Below, piece by piece: positions 1 to 11,100 of a stretch of DNA of 45,000 bases. A program made the position numbers and the translations under genes. Each line of letters opens with the position of its first letter. Within the stretch, counting starts at the first letter, position 1. The stretch comes from Dictyostelium firmibasis (Eukaryota > Evosea > Eumycetozoa > Dictyosteliales > Dictyosteliaceae), in assembly GCA_036169595.1 (NCBI GenBank), contig CM069767.1:1150001-1195000 (forward strand), written 5' to 3'. Below the pieces are notes generated by a model, which was given only the letters and a program-made list of their open reading frames with translations, had not been told where the DNA came from and searched no databases.

Positions 1-35
<35 letters not shown>

Positions 36-1304
36 GTGAAATTGAAAATGTTGATTTACATGAAATCAAAGATCACATTTATAAATATCGGGATTTATCA
101 TTTAAATTATCAAAAAATAAAATTAATCATTCATTGAATTCAATAAAAAATTCTATAAAAAATTCATTCAATTTTAAAAGAAATGATACTTTTAGTAAAT
201 TAATTAAATGTAAATTATTTTTTACCTTTTTTTTATTTTTTAATTGGAAATTAATTTTAATTTTTTTTTTTATTTAAAGATGATGAAACAATATTTTTTA
301 ATTATGATGGGATTAAAATTGATGATAATATTAAAAATTTAGCATTTAGTGAAAATATAATTGAATTACCAAAAGTTATACCAAAAAATATTGAACATCT
401 TTGGTTAATGAATGGATTTAAAAAGGATATAAAAGAGGGTTATATACCAAATTCTGTTAAATATTTATCAATTTGGAATATTGATAAGGATATTGAATTA
501 TCAATACCACCAACTATTGAATGTTTATATCTAGGTAAAGGATTTGAAAAACAATTATCATCATCATTAATTCCTTCATCAATCAGTCAACTTCAATTAG
601 GTAAATTATCGAGTGAATTAAATGAATCATCTATACCATTTGGTATAAGAGAGGTATTATTTAGTGATGGCTTTAATAAACAAATTAAAAAGGAATTTTT
701 ACCAGATACAGTAACCACGTTGAATATTGGTGATATTAAAGTACCTTTGTTACCTAATGGTGAATCTATACCAAACACAATTAAACAGCTATGGTTTTGT
801 GATGGATTTAACCAACCTTTGAAAAAGGGAAACATTCCAACAACTATTGAGGAACTTTATCTATGTGATATTAAACAACCCTTATCAATTGATTCAATAC
901 CAAATTGTGATTCAATTGAACTTCATCTATGTGATAACTTTAGTCAACCTCTATCGCCAGGTATCATTCCCCATGCTATTAGAAATTTAAACATATATAA
1001 TATTAACTCAGAATTGGTGGTTGGTTCAATACCATCTCCTTTAAATGACTTTGAATCATTAGTTTTTCATGATGGTTTCTGTCAACCATTAACAAAAGAT
1101 ATTATTCCCTCAAATGTTCGTATCAAATATTTAATCATTCACGACATTTCAACAAAATTAGAAATTGGGTCAATTCCAAATGAAGGCACCATCTCCGAAC
1201 TTCATCTTTGTTCAGGTTTTTCCCAACAAATCTCATCTTTGGTTATACCAATCGAAACTTTAGATCAATTATATATTAATGATGTAAATTATAAAAAAGT
1301 TTAA
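1..1304 (+). CDS. FNIP-repeat protein, 5' end outside window
   Basis: About 410 residues are visible, in exons 1-209 and 280-1304. The intron at 210-279 (GTAAAT...TTAAAG) splits a Tyr codon and joins two open frames. The window opens inside an Asn run, so the start codon lies to the left. After a Lys/Asn-rich linker come about 13 leucine-rich-like FNIP repeats of about 22 residues, such as GFNQPLKKGNIPTTI. Two versions alternate: one starts with Gly-Phe, the other with Asp/Asn-Ile. FNIP repeats are a large dictyostelid family, probably protein-binding solenoids, sometimes fused to F-box or kinase domains. No such domain is visible here, and the missing N-terminus could hold one. The stop is TAA at 1302-1304. 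The family call is firm; the function is unknown. Confidence 0.88.
210..279 (+). other. Intron of FNIP gene
   Basis: The donor GTAAAT at 210 and acceptor TTAAAG ending at 279 flank a T-rich 70-bp segment. Splicing joins T209 to A280-T281 as a Tyr codon and keeps the frame open on both sides. Confidence 0.8.
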
Positions 1305-1460
1305 TCTTTTTTTTTTTTTTTTTAATTTTGTTTTTTGTATTCAAATAAAAAAAATTGCACAAACCTTTTTTTGGGGAAAAAAATTAAATTAAAAAATCAA
1401 TAAAAAAGAAAAATTTTTAAAAAACTATATTATATATATGTATATTTATTAAAACATTTT

Positions 1461-1652
1461 TTAAGAGATGTAACTATATTCACTCTCTTTCATTTGTCTT
1501 GATAAATAATCTTCATTATACCTTGAAAAACATTGATATTGTTCTATTAATTTCTCTTTTACAATTTTTTCATACTCTTGTTTAAGATTTTCCTCATGTT
1601 GTTTGACTGCTTTCTTTACAATTTCTTCGACCTCTTCTAATGTAAAGAGTTT

Positions 1653-1716
<64 letters not shown>

Positions 1717-1733
1717 AGTTGTTGTAGTTGTAG

Positions 1734-1765
<32 letters not shown>

Positions 1766-2111
1766 GGAAATTAAAAGTATTTGATTGTATATTATTGTGG
1801 CTATTATTAATATTTATTCTGGTATTTGGCTCTTTATTTTTAATATTATCTAAAATTTGATCAATTGGTGATTGTACTTCATTAAAAAATTGATATTCTG
1901 ATCTGGTTCTTTGTTGTTGTTGTTGTTGCTGTTGTTGTTGTTGTTGATATCTAAATCTTTTAGCTTGGCCATCGTAATCGTTATCAAATATAGGAGTAGA
2001 TCTTATAGATGGACAGGGGGAGTGAGTAGTTGGACTAATATTATTGTTATTATTATTATTATTATTACTATTATCACTATATGAATCGAAATTTCTTTTA
2101 AGCTTTAACAT
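1461..2111 (-). CDS. Akirin-family nuclear cofactor
   Basis: Single exon, 216 residues. The start MLKLKRNFD resembles the Akirin N-terminus, where a TLKR...DFD motif precedes a basic nuclear signal; here a KRFRY patch follows near residue 51. PIDQILDNIKNKE near residue 83 matches the Akirin EQILxNIK motif. The C-terminus, from LFTLEEVEEIV through EYEKIVKEKLIEQY to YSYIS, matches the conserved Akirin tail (LFT...V, REEYEEIL, KLAEQYDAF, final SYVS) almost position by position. Three Gln runs and an Asn run fill the spacers. In animals Akirins are small nuclear proteins that bridge transcription factors to chromatin remodellers and assist nuclear import of proteasomes. The function here is inferred only from the family. 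It is divergent from the gene at 3095. Confidence 0.82.
1654..1767 (-). repeat. CAA arrays coding poly-Gln in Akirin-like gene
   Basis: Two CAA arrays (GTT on the plus strand), separated by short Gln-Leu variants, lie directly before the conserved C-terminal domain. A third sits at about 1912-1946. Confidence 0.93.
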
Positions 2112-2810
2112 TTTATAAAAAAGATTTGTGTATATATATATATTAAAAATTTATTATGTGGTTTAATATGTTTTATGTGAAATTGTTTTATAAAAAATAT
2201 AATTTTTTTTTTTTTTTTTTTTTTATTATTATTTAAAAGAGAAAAAAAAAAAGGAAAAGTTTTTTTTTGTTGTTAATACAACAGATTTTTTTTATTTTTT
2301 ATTTATTTATTATTTGTAAAATCGTAAATTGAAAAAAATTAAATGATATATAGTTTTATAATAAATATTTTTAAAAAAAATTTATTATAATTTATTTGTT
2401 TTATTGAAAAGTGGTACAAAAAAAAAAAAATTAAATTAAAAAAAAAAAAAAAAAAATTAAAAAAAATTTTTAAATTTATAAAAAAAAAAAAATAAATAAA
2501 AATTAAAAAAAAATAAAATAAAAATAAAAATAAAAAAAATAAAAAAAAAATAAAAAAAAAATAAAATATTTTATTTCAAAAAAAAAAAAAAAAAAAAAAA
2601 AAAAGAAAATTTAAAAAAAACGAAAAAAAAAAAAAAAATAAATAAAGATTAACAAATAAAAAAAAAAAAAAAAAAAAAAATAGAAAACTGCAGAAATAAT
2701 AAAAATAAATAAAAACGGTAGAAATAAATAAAAAAGGGTAGAAAAAGAAAAAAAAAAAAAAAAAAGTTGCAATAAAATAACCCCAAAAAATTTTTTTTTA
2801 CAAGTTTGTT

Positions 2811-2847
<37 letters not shown>

Positions 2848-2995
2848 TTTTTAGTTATTATTTTGATTTTTATTCAAAAAAAAAAAAAAAAAACCAACAA
2901 ACTTGTAAATGTACATTATTGATTGGAAAAAAAAAAAAAAATAAAGATTGGCAATGCATTTTTTTTTCCAAGCGAATTTTCACCAAATGGGAAAA

Positions 2996-3035
<40 letters not shown>

Positions 3036-3094
3036 TTTTATTTTGAGTTGAAAAAATACATTGAGAAAAAAAAAAAAAAAAAAAAAAACTTTAA
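2112..3094. promoter_or_regulatory. Divergent intergenic region, Akirin / GCFC
   Basis: This 983-bp spacer lies between two divergent start codons and should hold both promoters. It is nearly all A and T homopolymer, A-rich from 2415 to 2770. The only complex stretches are the hairpin at 2799-2907 and a short segment near 2947-2998 containing GGCAATGCA and GGGAAAACC. I see no open frame or RNA gene. Confidence 0.6.
2799..2907. repeat. Perfect inverted repeat in intergenic region
   Basis: The arm at 2799-2812 (TACAAGTTTGTTGG) followed by a T run is exactly complementary to an A run followed by CCAACAAACTTGTA ending at 2907. The paired length is about 32 bp: 14 unique plus 18 A:T. The loop is about 45 nt. 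Transcribed in either direction it would form a long hairpin. Confidence 0.85.
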
Positions 3095-4666
3095 ATGAAC
3101 TTCAGCCTAACAAATAAAAACAAACAAAGACAAATTAGGAAAAAAGTAATTGAAACTGAAGAAAATAATAATGATGATGAAATAAATAGTGGTAGTGGTG
3201 AAAGTGAAAAGAAATTAGGAAATAAAAATGAAAATGATGAACCAACTATAAAATCGATTGTGGAACAAAAAAAGAAAGGTACCAATACATTTTCGACTAA
3301 AAGTAAAAGCACGACAAAAAAGTCGTCATCATTAAACCTATTTAGTTTTGGAGGTGATGATGGTGATGAAATTGGTGAACAAGACCAAGAAAGAGCCCAG
3401 CAATTCAATGGTGGCATTAAATTCAATCCAATTTCAGTTAGAAGAAATGATTCAGTATTTGAAGAATCAAAAACAACCTCTGTCAACAATGAGTCATTAG
3501 GTTTATATACGACAGAGATGATCGATTCATTAAAAAAAAATACATCTTCAAAACCATCATCAACAAATAAGAATGATAATTTCGATATTGAAAATAAAAT
3601 GGATATCGATCACCATCAATACAAAGATGATGATGGAGATAATAATAATAATAATATTAATACCAATAGTAGTAAAAATGAAGAGGACACGAATTCACCA
3701 TTTACCATACCAAGTGTAGAACAAATTAAATTGGCAAAGGAAAAAAGACAAAGAGCAAGAGATGGTAAATGGCAAGATACAACAGAGAAATCATCGTCAT
3801 CATCAACTTCAAAATCATTATCAAAAGATTTCCTGCCATTAAAAGTAACTAATGATGGTGGTGATGATGGTGATGATAATAAAGAATCACGTTTAATTAG
3901 AGAGGATGATGATGACGATGAAATGGAAGAGTATAACATTAAACCAAGTAATACAATTAAGTTTGGTGATCCTGGTAAATTTAATAAAAGAGAAGAGGTT
4001 GAAAAATTAGTAGTCAATGAAAAAAATAAAAATAATAAATATAATGAAGAGGAGGATAAAGAAGATGATGAAGAAGAGGATGAGGAGATCACTAGATGGA
4101 GATTAGAACAAATTAAAAAAGGTGGTGGACTAAAAGATTCACAATTACAATCGATAGAATATCAAAAAAAAAAAATGGAAAAAGAATTATTGTTATTGGC
4201 TCCCTCTGAAAACAGTAGTTCATCGTCACATTATAAATCATCATCACATTTAGTGAGTAGTCCAAAATTATCAAGTAGCAATCAAAACAATAATAACCAA
4301 TCATTTATTGAAATAATATGTAAAGATTTAAATTCAATCCTAGTTCAATTAAATGAGGTTGAACATAATCATCAATCAGAGTTGGAAAAAGTTCAAGAGG
4401 CATTAAGAGATAGTGTTATACAATTATCGGTGATGGAATCTGAGAATCATGTTTCACATGATCAATATGTTTATTATGATGATATTAAAAGTTATTGTAA
4501 TAATATGATCGATTGTCTAAGTGAAAAGATACCACATATCGAACAATTAGAGGATACATATATAGAACTATTAAAAGATTATGCTCATGATACTAGAAAA
4601 CAATTTAGACAAACTTTACATGATCAAATTAATGATATTCAGGAAAATGAATCAAATAATAATACC

Positions 4667-4701
<35 letters not shown>

Positions 4702-5156
4702 TGATGATCACTACAACAACGATGATAGTAAACAAGAAGATTTAGATGAATTTGGTAGAGATAGAAATCATTATGAAAAGTCGTCAAGAAAGAAAAGATT
4801 AGATCAATATAAACTTTTGGTAGAACAAGAGGCAAATACTATTGAAATTGATCCTTTTAAACTTTATCAAGCTAGTGATGAAAATTTCTATAGAAATGAA
4901 AGGGAAAAGATATTAGATTCAATTAAAACCATTATGGATGATGTTGATCCGGAATATTGCGATATCGATTCTATAGCTGAGAAATTTAAACATTGGAGAT
5001 CAAAAGATTTAAAATCCTATCAAAAAGCACAAATGCCATCTATTATGCCATCAATTTTTGCACCATTCGTTAGATTACAAATTATTGATTGGTCACCATT
5101 GAATGATATTAATTTCGATACAATGAATTGGTATAATCAATTATTTTCATATAGTG

Positions 5157-5207
<51 letters not shown>

Positions 5208-5696
5208 TTAGCAATAACAATAATAATGATGGTGAAGATGATAATATTATACCAAAATTGGTTGAAAAAATAATTATACCAAAGGTTGAAACTTTTATAA
5301 CCTATATTTGGAATCCATTTTCAAAATTACAAACTATAAATTTAAAGAATACAATCGATGAAATTTTAATATATACCAACGACGAAAATGAAAATAATAT
5401 TAACAACAACAATAATAATAATGTGAATCAAGATATTAAATTTTTATTCTCTCAAATTTTATCAACATTAAATTATAGTATTAGTAATGGTAATTTAATA
5501 ATACCCTATTCTAATAGAGATTTAACTTTTTCAATTAAAATGTATATGCATTCATTGACAATGTTGGATAGTATTAAAATTTGGTCTTCAAATTATCAAT
5601 TTATCCAATTGAATTCATTAATGAATTTATCTGATGATATTATCGATTTTCAAATTTTACCATTTTTACATAAAATATATTCAATTGAACATCATC

Positions 5697-5743
<47 letters not shown>

Positions 5744-5959
5744 GAAAGTTCACAATTTAGTATCGATAATTTATTTTATTTATTTGAATTATTTTATCAA
5801 TATATATTAACATTACCATGGTCAAATAAAAAGTATAAATCAACAATCATTTCTTTATTATTAAAACTTAAAAATGATCATGAAAATGAAAAAGGTGGTT
5901 TATTGAACGTTGATAACTTTTCAAAATTAAATAACCTTTATGTGCCTTATTTTACTTAG
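3095..5959 (+). CDS. GCFC/PAXBP1-family splicing-associated protein
   Basis: Single exon, 954 residues. The N-terminal half is acidic and charged. It holds a TRWRLEQIKKG motif near residue 333, the equivalent of the WExEQIRKG motif of PAXBP1 and GCFC2. A helical region around residues 405-515 carries NMIDCLSEKIPHIEQLE, close to the vertebrate NLIDCLNEKI segment. The C-terminal GCFC domain starts near residue 590 and includes VRLQIIDWSPLND, matching the vertebrate IRVQLIDWNPL. Asn runs and one Gln run (5697-5742) interrupt it. Family members take part in late spliceosome and intron-lariat complexes; the old name GC-rich DNA-binding factor came from a chimeric clone. The start ATG follows an A-rich leader. 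Role inferred from family; identity strong. Confidence 0.9.
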
Positions 5960-6420
5960 GTTGATAAAAAAAATAATAAAAAAAAAAAAAAAAAAAATTA
6001 AAAAAATGAAAAAACGAAAAAAAGTAATCTATTAACATTTCATATTTTTTTATAAATTTTTTGATTGGAAAAAAAATTTCAATTTTCAAAATATCTGAAA
6101 TTAACTGAAAAAAAAATTTTGAAATAAATATCTGGGAAAAAAAAATTAATAAAAAAATGAAAATTAATAAAAAAATGAAAAAAAATAAAAAATCAAATCA
6201 AAAATAGAAAAACTTTTAACTGAATTGGTGCTTGATCTGCTCAACCTTCCACCGATTTGCCCGTTAATATTTTAAAAAAATTTTAATTTTTCTTTTTTTT
6301 TTTTAATTTTTTTTTTTTTATTAACTTTTTTTTTTTTATAAAAAAAAATTTTGATAAAGGAAAAAAAAAAAAAAAAAAAAAATCAATCAATCATAACTAC
6401 AAACAAAATCAAATAATAAA
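5960..6420. promoter_or_regulatory. Intergenic region with a GC-richer island
   Basis: Most of this 461-bp spacer is A/T homopolymer. An 18-bp unit is repeated in tandem near 6145-6182. An island at about 6221-6274 has near-normal base composition and contains GGTGCTTGATCTGCTCAA and CCACCGATTTGCCCG. It sits about 150-200 bp before the next ATG, a plausible place for promoter elements. No coding frame is seen. Confidence 0.45.
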
Positions 6421-7362
6421 ATGCCTCTCCCACTTGTTACTAGAAAATCATTACGTGATAATGAAGAAAAATTAAAAGAAAATGTTGAAAAAATTCAACA
6501 AGCTCTCGGTGTTGAATGGACATTTGAATTTGATTTCGATACCATCTTAGCCAAATGTACTGATGTAAGTAAAAAAAAAAAAAAAAAAAACAAATAGAAA
6601 AAATTAATAAATTTATAATTATTAATCTTTCTTTTATTTTTTTTTGTTTTTTTTAATTTTTCAAAAATTTAGGATTATGTTAAAAACGATCTTGGTGGTT
6701 TATTCTATAAAGATATTGCAGGTTACATTGCTGAATGTATTGAAAGATGTAGTAAAGATGAAATGTCAAAAGAAGCTCTTATTGAAGCCAACACTGCTCA
6801 AAAGATTGTTCTTATTCCAAATGATGATAAAAAATTCACTCAATATTGGAAGTACGAATTTGTAAATGGTGAATTAAGAGTTTACTTCAAACCAAACATT
6901 TCCAACGTTAGTGATCTCGGTTATTTCAAACTTGAAACCGTCATTCCATCCCCAGGTGTTTATTCATTACCAGCTCGTATCAATCTTAAAGAGAATCAAG
7001 AGAAATTCACTGAATCCTTAGAAAAGGTTAAGGAAGCCACTAAATTCGAGTGGACTTTAGATGAAAGTAGTATTGAAACCGTTTATCCATCAATCGATAA
7101 ATCTTATCAAGATAGAATTGGTGAAATCTTTGCTGAAATCCTTGAATATGCCTGCCAAAACATTGTTAGACGTTGTTCTGATGAAATGGTTTGTGAAGCT
7201 GTTCAAGAAGCATGTCCAAGTGGTAAAATTGTTTTCAAAGTTGATACCAAACAATCTGAATACTGGAAATGGAAATTCGTTGATGGTGAGCTCCACATTT
7301 CATTCAAATCAATTTGCAATACAAGCGATAATTGCTATTATGATTTCGAAAAATTATTATAA
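6421..7362 (+). CDS. Internally duplicated protein of unknown function
   Basis: Two exons, 6421-6564 and 6673-7362, encode 277 residues. The intron at 6565-6672 is GTAAGT...TTTAG, phase 0. The protein is two copies of a domain of about 130 residues. Both start with a helix (LRDNEEKLKENVEKI against LKENQEKFTESLEKV), then VEWTF / FEWTL, then a helical part containing ERCSKDEM / RRCSDEM. Each ends with a tryptophan-rich strand pair: TQYWKYEFVNGELRVYFKP against SEYWKWKFVDGELHISFKS. There is no signal peptide or membrane segment, so a soluble cytosolic protein is likely. The clean codon use and AAAATG start suggest good expression. I do not recognise the family and propose no function. Confidence 0.85.
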
Positions 7363-7633
7363 ATATAAAATGTACATTAATTTATAATGAAATAAATAAA
7401 TAAAAAAATTACATTGTAGATATAAATTTTTTTTTTTTTTTATTGGATCATTATTTTTATTATAATTATATTTTAAAAAATTAATTATAATAAAAAAAAA
7501 AAATATATATATTTTTTAAAATAAAAAAAAAAGGAAAGATTACCTATGATAATAAATGCAGAAATTACTTTATTTAGTTTACATGATAATTTTATTCTCC
7601 TAATATATAAATAAATAACTATAATTATCATTA

Positions 7634-7651
7634 TTTACTAATATTGGTAAA
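7634..7651. promoter_or_regulatory. Near-perfect 18-bp palindrome
   Basis: TTTACTAATATTGGTAAA is self-complementary except for one mismatched pair. It could be a site for a dimeric DNA-binding protein; no factor is assigned. Confidence 0.35.
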
Positions 7652-7670
7652 TTTTTCATTTTACAACAAC

Positions 7671-7684
7671 AGTAATATATTACT
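7671..7684. promoter_or_regulatory. Perfect 14-bp palindrome
   Basis: AGTAATATATTACT equals its own reverse complement. It lies 20 bp after the palindrome at 7634. AT-rich palindromes arise often by chance here, so the weight is on the clustering. Confidence 0.3.
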
Positions 7685-7744
7685 AAATTAAAACCTTTTA
7701 TTTTCAAGAAATAAATCAATGATATAAACTCATTATGGTTGTTT

Positions 7745-7761
7745 TAGAGAACTATTCTCTA
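7745..7761. promoter_or_regulatory. Inverted repeat TAGAGAA-cta-TTCTCTA
   Basis: Seven-bp perfect arms flank a 3-bp spacer, about 385 bp before the UBR start codon. It looks like a dimer site. It resembles a heat-shock element but the GAA and TTC units are one base too far apart. Confidence 0.35.
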
Positions 7762-8145
7762 ATATTTAAACTCCCTTCAAATTTAAATAAAATTCAGTTA
7801 AACCGATTTTTTTACTAAAATTTTTTTTTTTTGTGGCGAATACCCATTTTGAAAAAAATTTTTTTGTATTTTTTATTTTTTTTATTTTTTTCCTTAATAA
7901 TTATTATTTTTGTATAGTTTTTTTTTTACATCATTGTGTCATAGATAGGTGTTTTTTTCAGAATAAATTAGAGATTCAAAGAAAATATCTTTTCACACCC
8001 AAATTTTTTTTCTTTATTTTTTTTAATTTTTTTTTTTTTAAAATTTTTTTTTTCTCAAATTATTCTTTTTTTTTCAATACCCAATTTTTACAAAAAAATA
8101 AAATAAAAAGAAAGAAAGGAACAAAAAAAAGAATAATTATTCAAA

Positions 8146-11100
8146 ATGGGTAATACATTTACTTATTTCAGAAATGAGTCAGAAAATAAGCCATCAACAT
8201 TCACAATACCAAAGATACCAAAATTTGATGAGGTTTCAAATAAATTATCAAAAAATGGAGTAACAAAAAAAATTTTGGAAGAAATTTTTCAACAATGTTG
8301 TTTTATGTCTATTGATTTCTTTTTTGATAAATATAAATCAAGCAATTTATTAAAATGTTTGCATCGTATGTAATTATTAAAATAATAATATAATGTTTGG
8401 CATTTAATTTCTAATTTTTTTTTTTTTGAATGAAAAATAAAGAAAATCATAAGGTAGAGTGGATGTTTAAATGTAAAGATTGTTCAAATGAAAAACTTGG
8501 AACACTTTGTAGTAAATGTTTTTTAAGTGGTAATCATATTGAAGAGGGACATTCGTTTACATTGTCAGAGGGTCAAACGAATGATTTTTGTGATTGTGGT
8601 AATGAAGAATTAATAAAGAGAAGTGGATTTTGTAGTGGACATGCAAATGTTAATGAGAAGAGCAAAAAGGAAGTCGTAGATAGATTACCATTCTTTGTAA
8701 AGAAAGATGTTCATATATTCTTTAGATATCTCTTTCAATATCTACAAAACATTACAACTTCAAGTACAAATGAAAAGAGTAAAATAGCGATTTTTGCTAT
8801 AATTGGTTGGCTAAAAGATATCTGTTCAAAATCTTCGATATTAATTCACATCATTGCAGAGGAGTTCACATCGAGACAATTGGAGATTGGTGAAGACTCT
8901 ATGAGTAGATTTAAATTGAATGAACATAAACCATTACCCTACAAGAGTGAAAGTGAATCAATTCAAATTCTATGGGAGTCTCATCATTTCTTAGGTTTCA
9001 TTTTCTCCAAAGTCAATGTTTTAGAGCAATTCTTACCATTGTTATCATTGTTAATTGATAATCATAGCACCTTTAAACTATCGGTGTTTGAAGAGTATTT
9101 AAAGAATTTCATAACGATTTTCACACCAAGAGATAGGGTATCATCACGTATTATGCAGTTCTTGGGTAATGTTTTCATAGAGAATTTAAAGGTAGCATTA
9201 CCATTTGCAACGGGTTACTCACGTCATAATGTTTTGGAGTTAATACTTCGTAGTCATAAGACAATCTATGTTCCTTTGTTGTTACCATTCTATCAATCAT
9301 CCAGTCCAAAGGATATCAATAAAGAGGTAATGTTACAAACTGATATACCAGCAATTTCAAATCTATTGAAGGTACCAGAAGTATTAAGATACATTTGTGT
9401 TCAACCCGATAAATTCAAACTAATCTTTGAGTATGCCAAAGAATTACATAGATTTACATCGCTTCAATTTGTTGATCCATCAATTTCAACTACAAAGTTC
9501 CTATTGGCACAGGAATTGAGTTTAATATTGTCCACCAAGAATATAATAGAAACATTGGATACAATGAATGATTCTCAATTTCGTCAAGAAGTTATTGATT
9601 TAATTGCAGAGAATTTAGTAAGGAGCATTAGAGGAATTAAGATAAGACCAGTTTTCAATAGATGTGGTTTCAAATTACCACATAATGATTTCTTTCAAAA
9701 GTTTACTTATTCAGAGATACCAGTTCATTTCCCTTTATATCGTATGCTATCTACTTTTCTATTGATGACTAAAATGGATCCATTATTACTCTATACAAAA
9801 TATGGTATGTCAGAGGAAGAAGTAGTCGACATGGTTCACACTGTTATCTTGTTTAGATTTTTCTATATCACCTACGATCCATCACAAACCCTAGAGAATT
9901 GTACCGATATAACAATGACCAATGACTTACATATTCTACAGGTTTCAATTTGTTTGTTAGGTTCTAAAAAGTTTTTATATTCATTCTTTAATGCTTTCTC
10001 TGCAATTGAACCAAGTCCAAGTGCTTTCAATGAAGCTTTCTCGATATTGGTTTCATCATTACAAATTCGTGCAACACTTGTACCAAGTAAAGAGGTAATA
10101 GACTATCATTTGTTGCAAGGTTTATTCTCAAATATATTCTTTAGGGCGCATTTCCGTTCATTCGATTCAGTGTTATTGGGTGTCGATGAGACTGATATTT
10201 GTGAGCACTACATCAATAAATTGGCAGATCCTTCCGGTAGAGCACTGGAATTGAAAGATTTAGAGAATTGGAAATACTATGATCCATATTACCCCCACTT
10301 TTCATTGCCATTTCGTAATATAATTCAAACCAACTCAAAGAAAAGATATAAACAATATTTAGAATCAAAGAAAATCCCAACCGAATCAAGCCCATTACCA
10401 CCAGTTTTAGACCCACTACCATCGGAACTATTGGGACTAACCAAAATTTTCAATGACCAAACTCTATTTGAAATCATTTTCTGTATATTGGCCGATTGTT
10501 TATACCCAACATTCATAGGTTACGATAATAGTATTGAACTTCAACCAATTCTTAAAATGGTCATTTCAAATCCTCAAATCATTTTAGATGATTTCTTTTA
10601 TCTCTTAGTACTATCAGTTAAATCCTTTAGAGAGACAACTCTACCCACCCTATCCAAATCTGAAATCGATGAAATTGTAAAATCAATCACTGATTTCTTT
10701 TATTATCAAAAATCATTTGAAATTCAAACTCTACTTAATAATTCCACTGATCAAAATGATAAAGAAAAATTATTAGAAAAAATTGAAACCGAAAAAGAGA
10801 ATATTCTTAAAGAAAAACTTGGAGAAAAGGTAGAGGAAAAGGTAGAAGAAAAAGTTGAAGAAATAGATTCGAAGGAAAAAGAAGTTAAAGTTGTAAAAGA
10901 AGTTGAAAAGGAAAAATTAAAAGAATTTACCTTCAATGGTAAAGATAATGCAGTCTATAATTTACTACGTGTTTATAATGTTGAGGTTAATATCGGTGTT
11001 AAAGAAAGATTATCAATTTTAGATTTACTTTTCAAATTTTGGGATTTAATGACAAATCAAACACAATACCTACAATTACGTTCAAGTTTATTATACATTT

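Larger units (their letters stand above)
7363..8145. promoter_or_regulatory. Intergenic region with several palindromes
   Basis: The first 150 bp are the 3' flank of the preceding gene, with AATAAA repeats. The segment 7540-7830 is less homopolymeric than typical spacers here and holds three palindromes, listed separately. The last 300 bp before the UBR start are T-rich. A Phe-rich open frame there is not credible as protein. Confidence 0.5.

Noticed and set aside
1603-1860. Cys-run frame on the plus strand
   Set aside because: It is the opposite strand of the Akirin poly-Gln tract; the Akirin motifs decide the coding strand.
7745-7761. Heat-shock element
   Set aside because: The GAA and TTC units are separated by three bases, not two, and there is no third unit.
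7833-8153. Phe-rich open frame before the UBR gene
   Set aside because: It is a reading of T tracts in the promoter and overlaps the UBR start codon.
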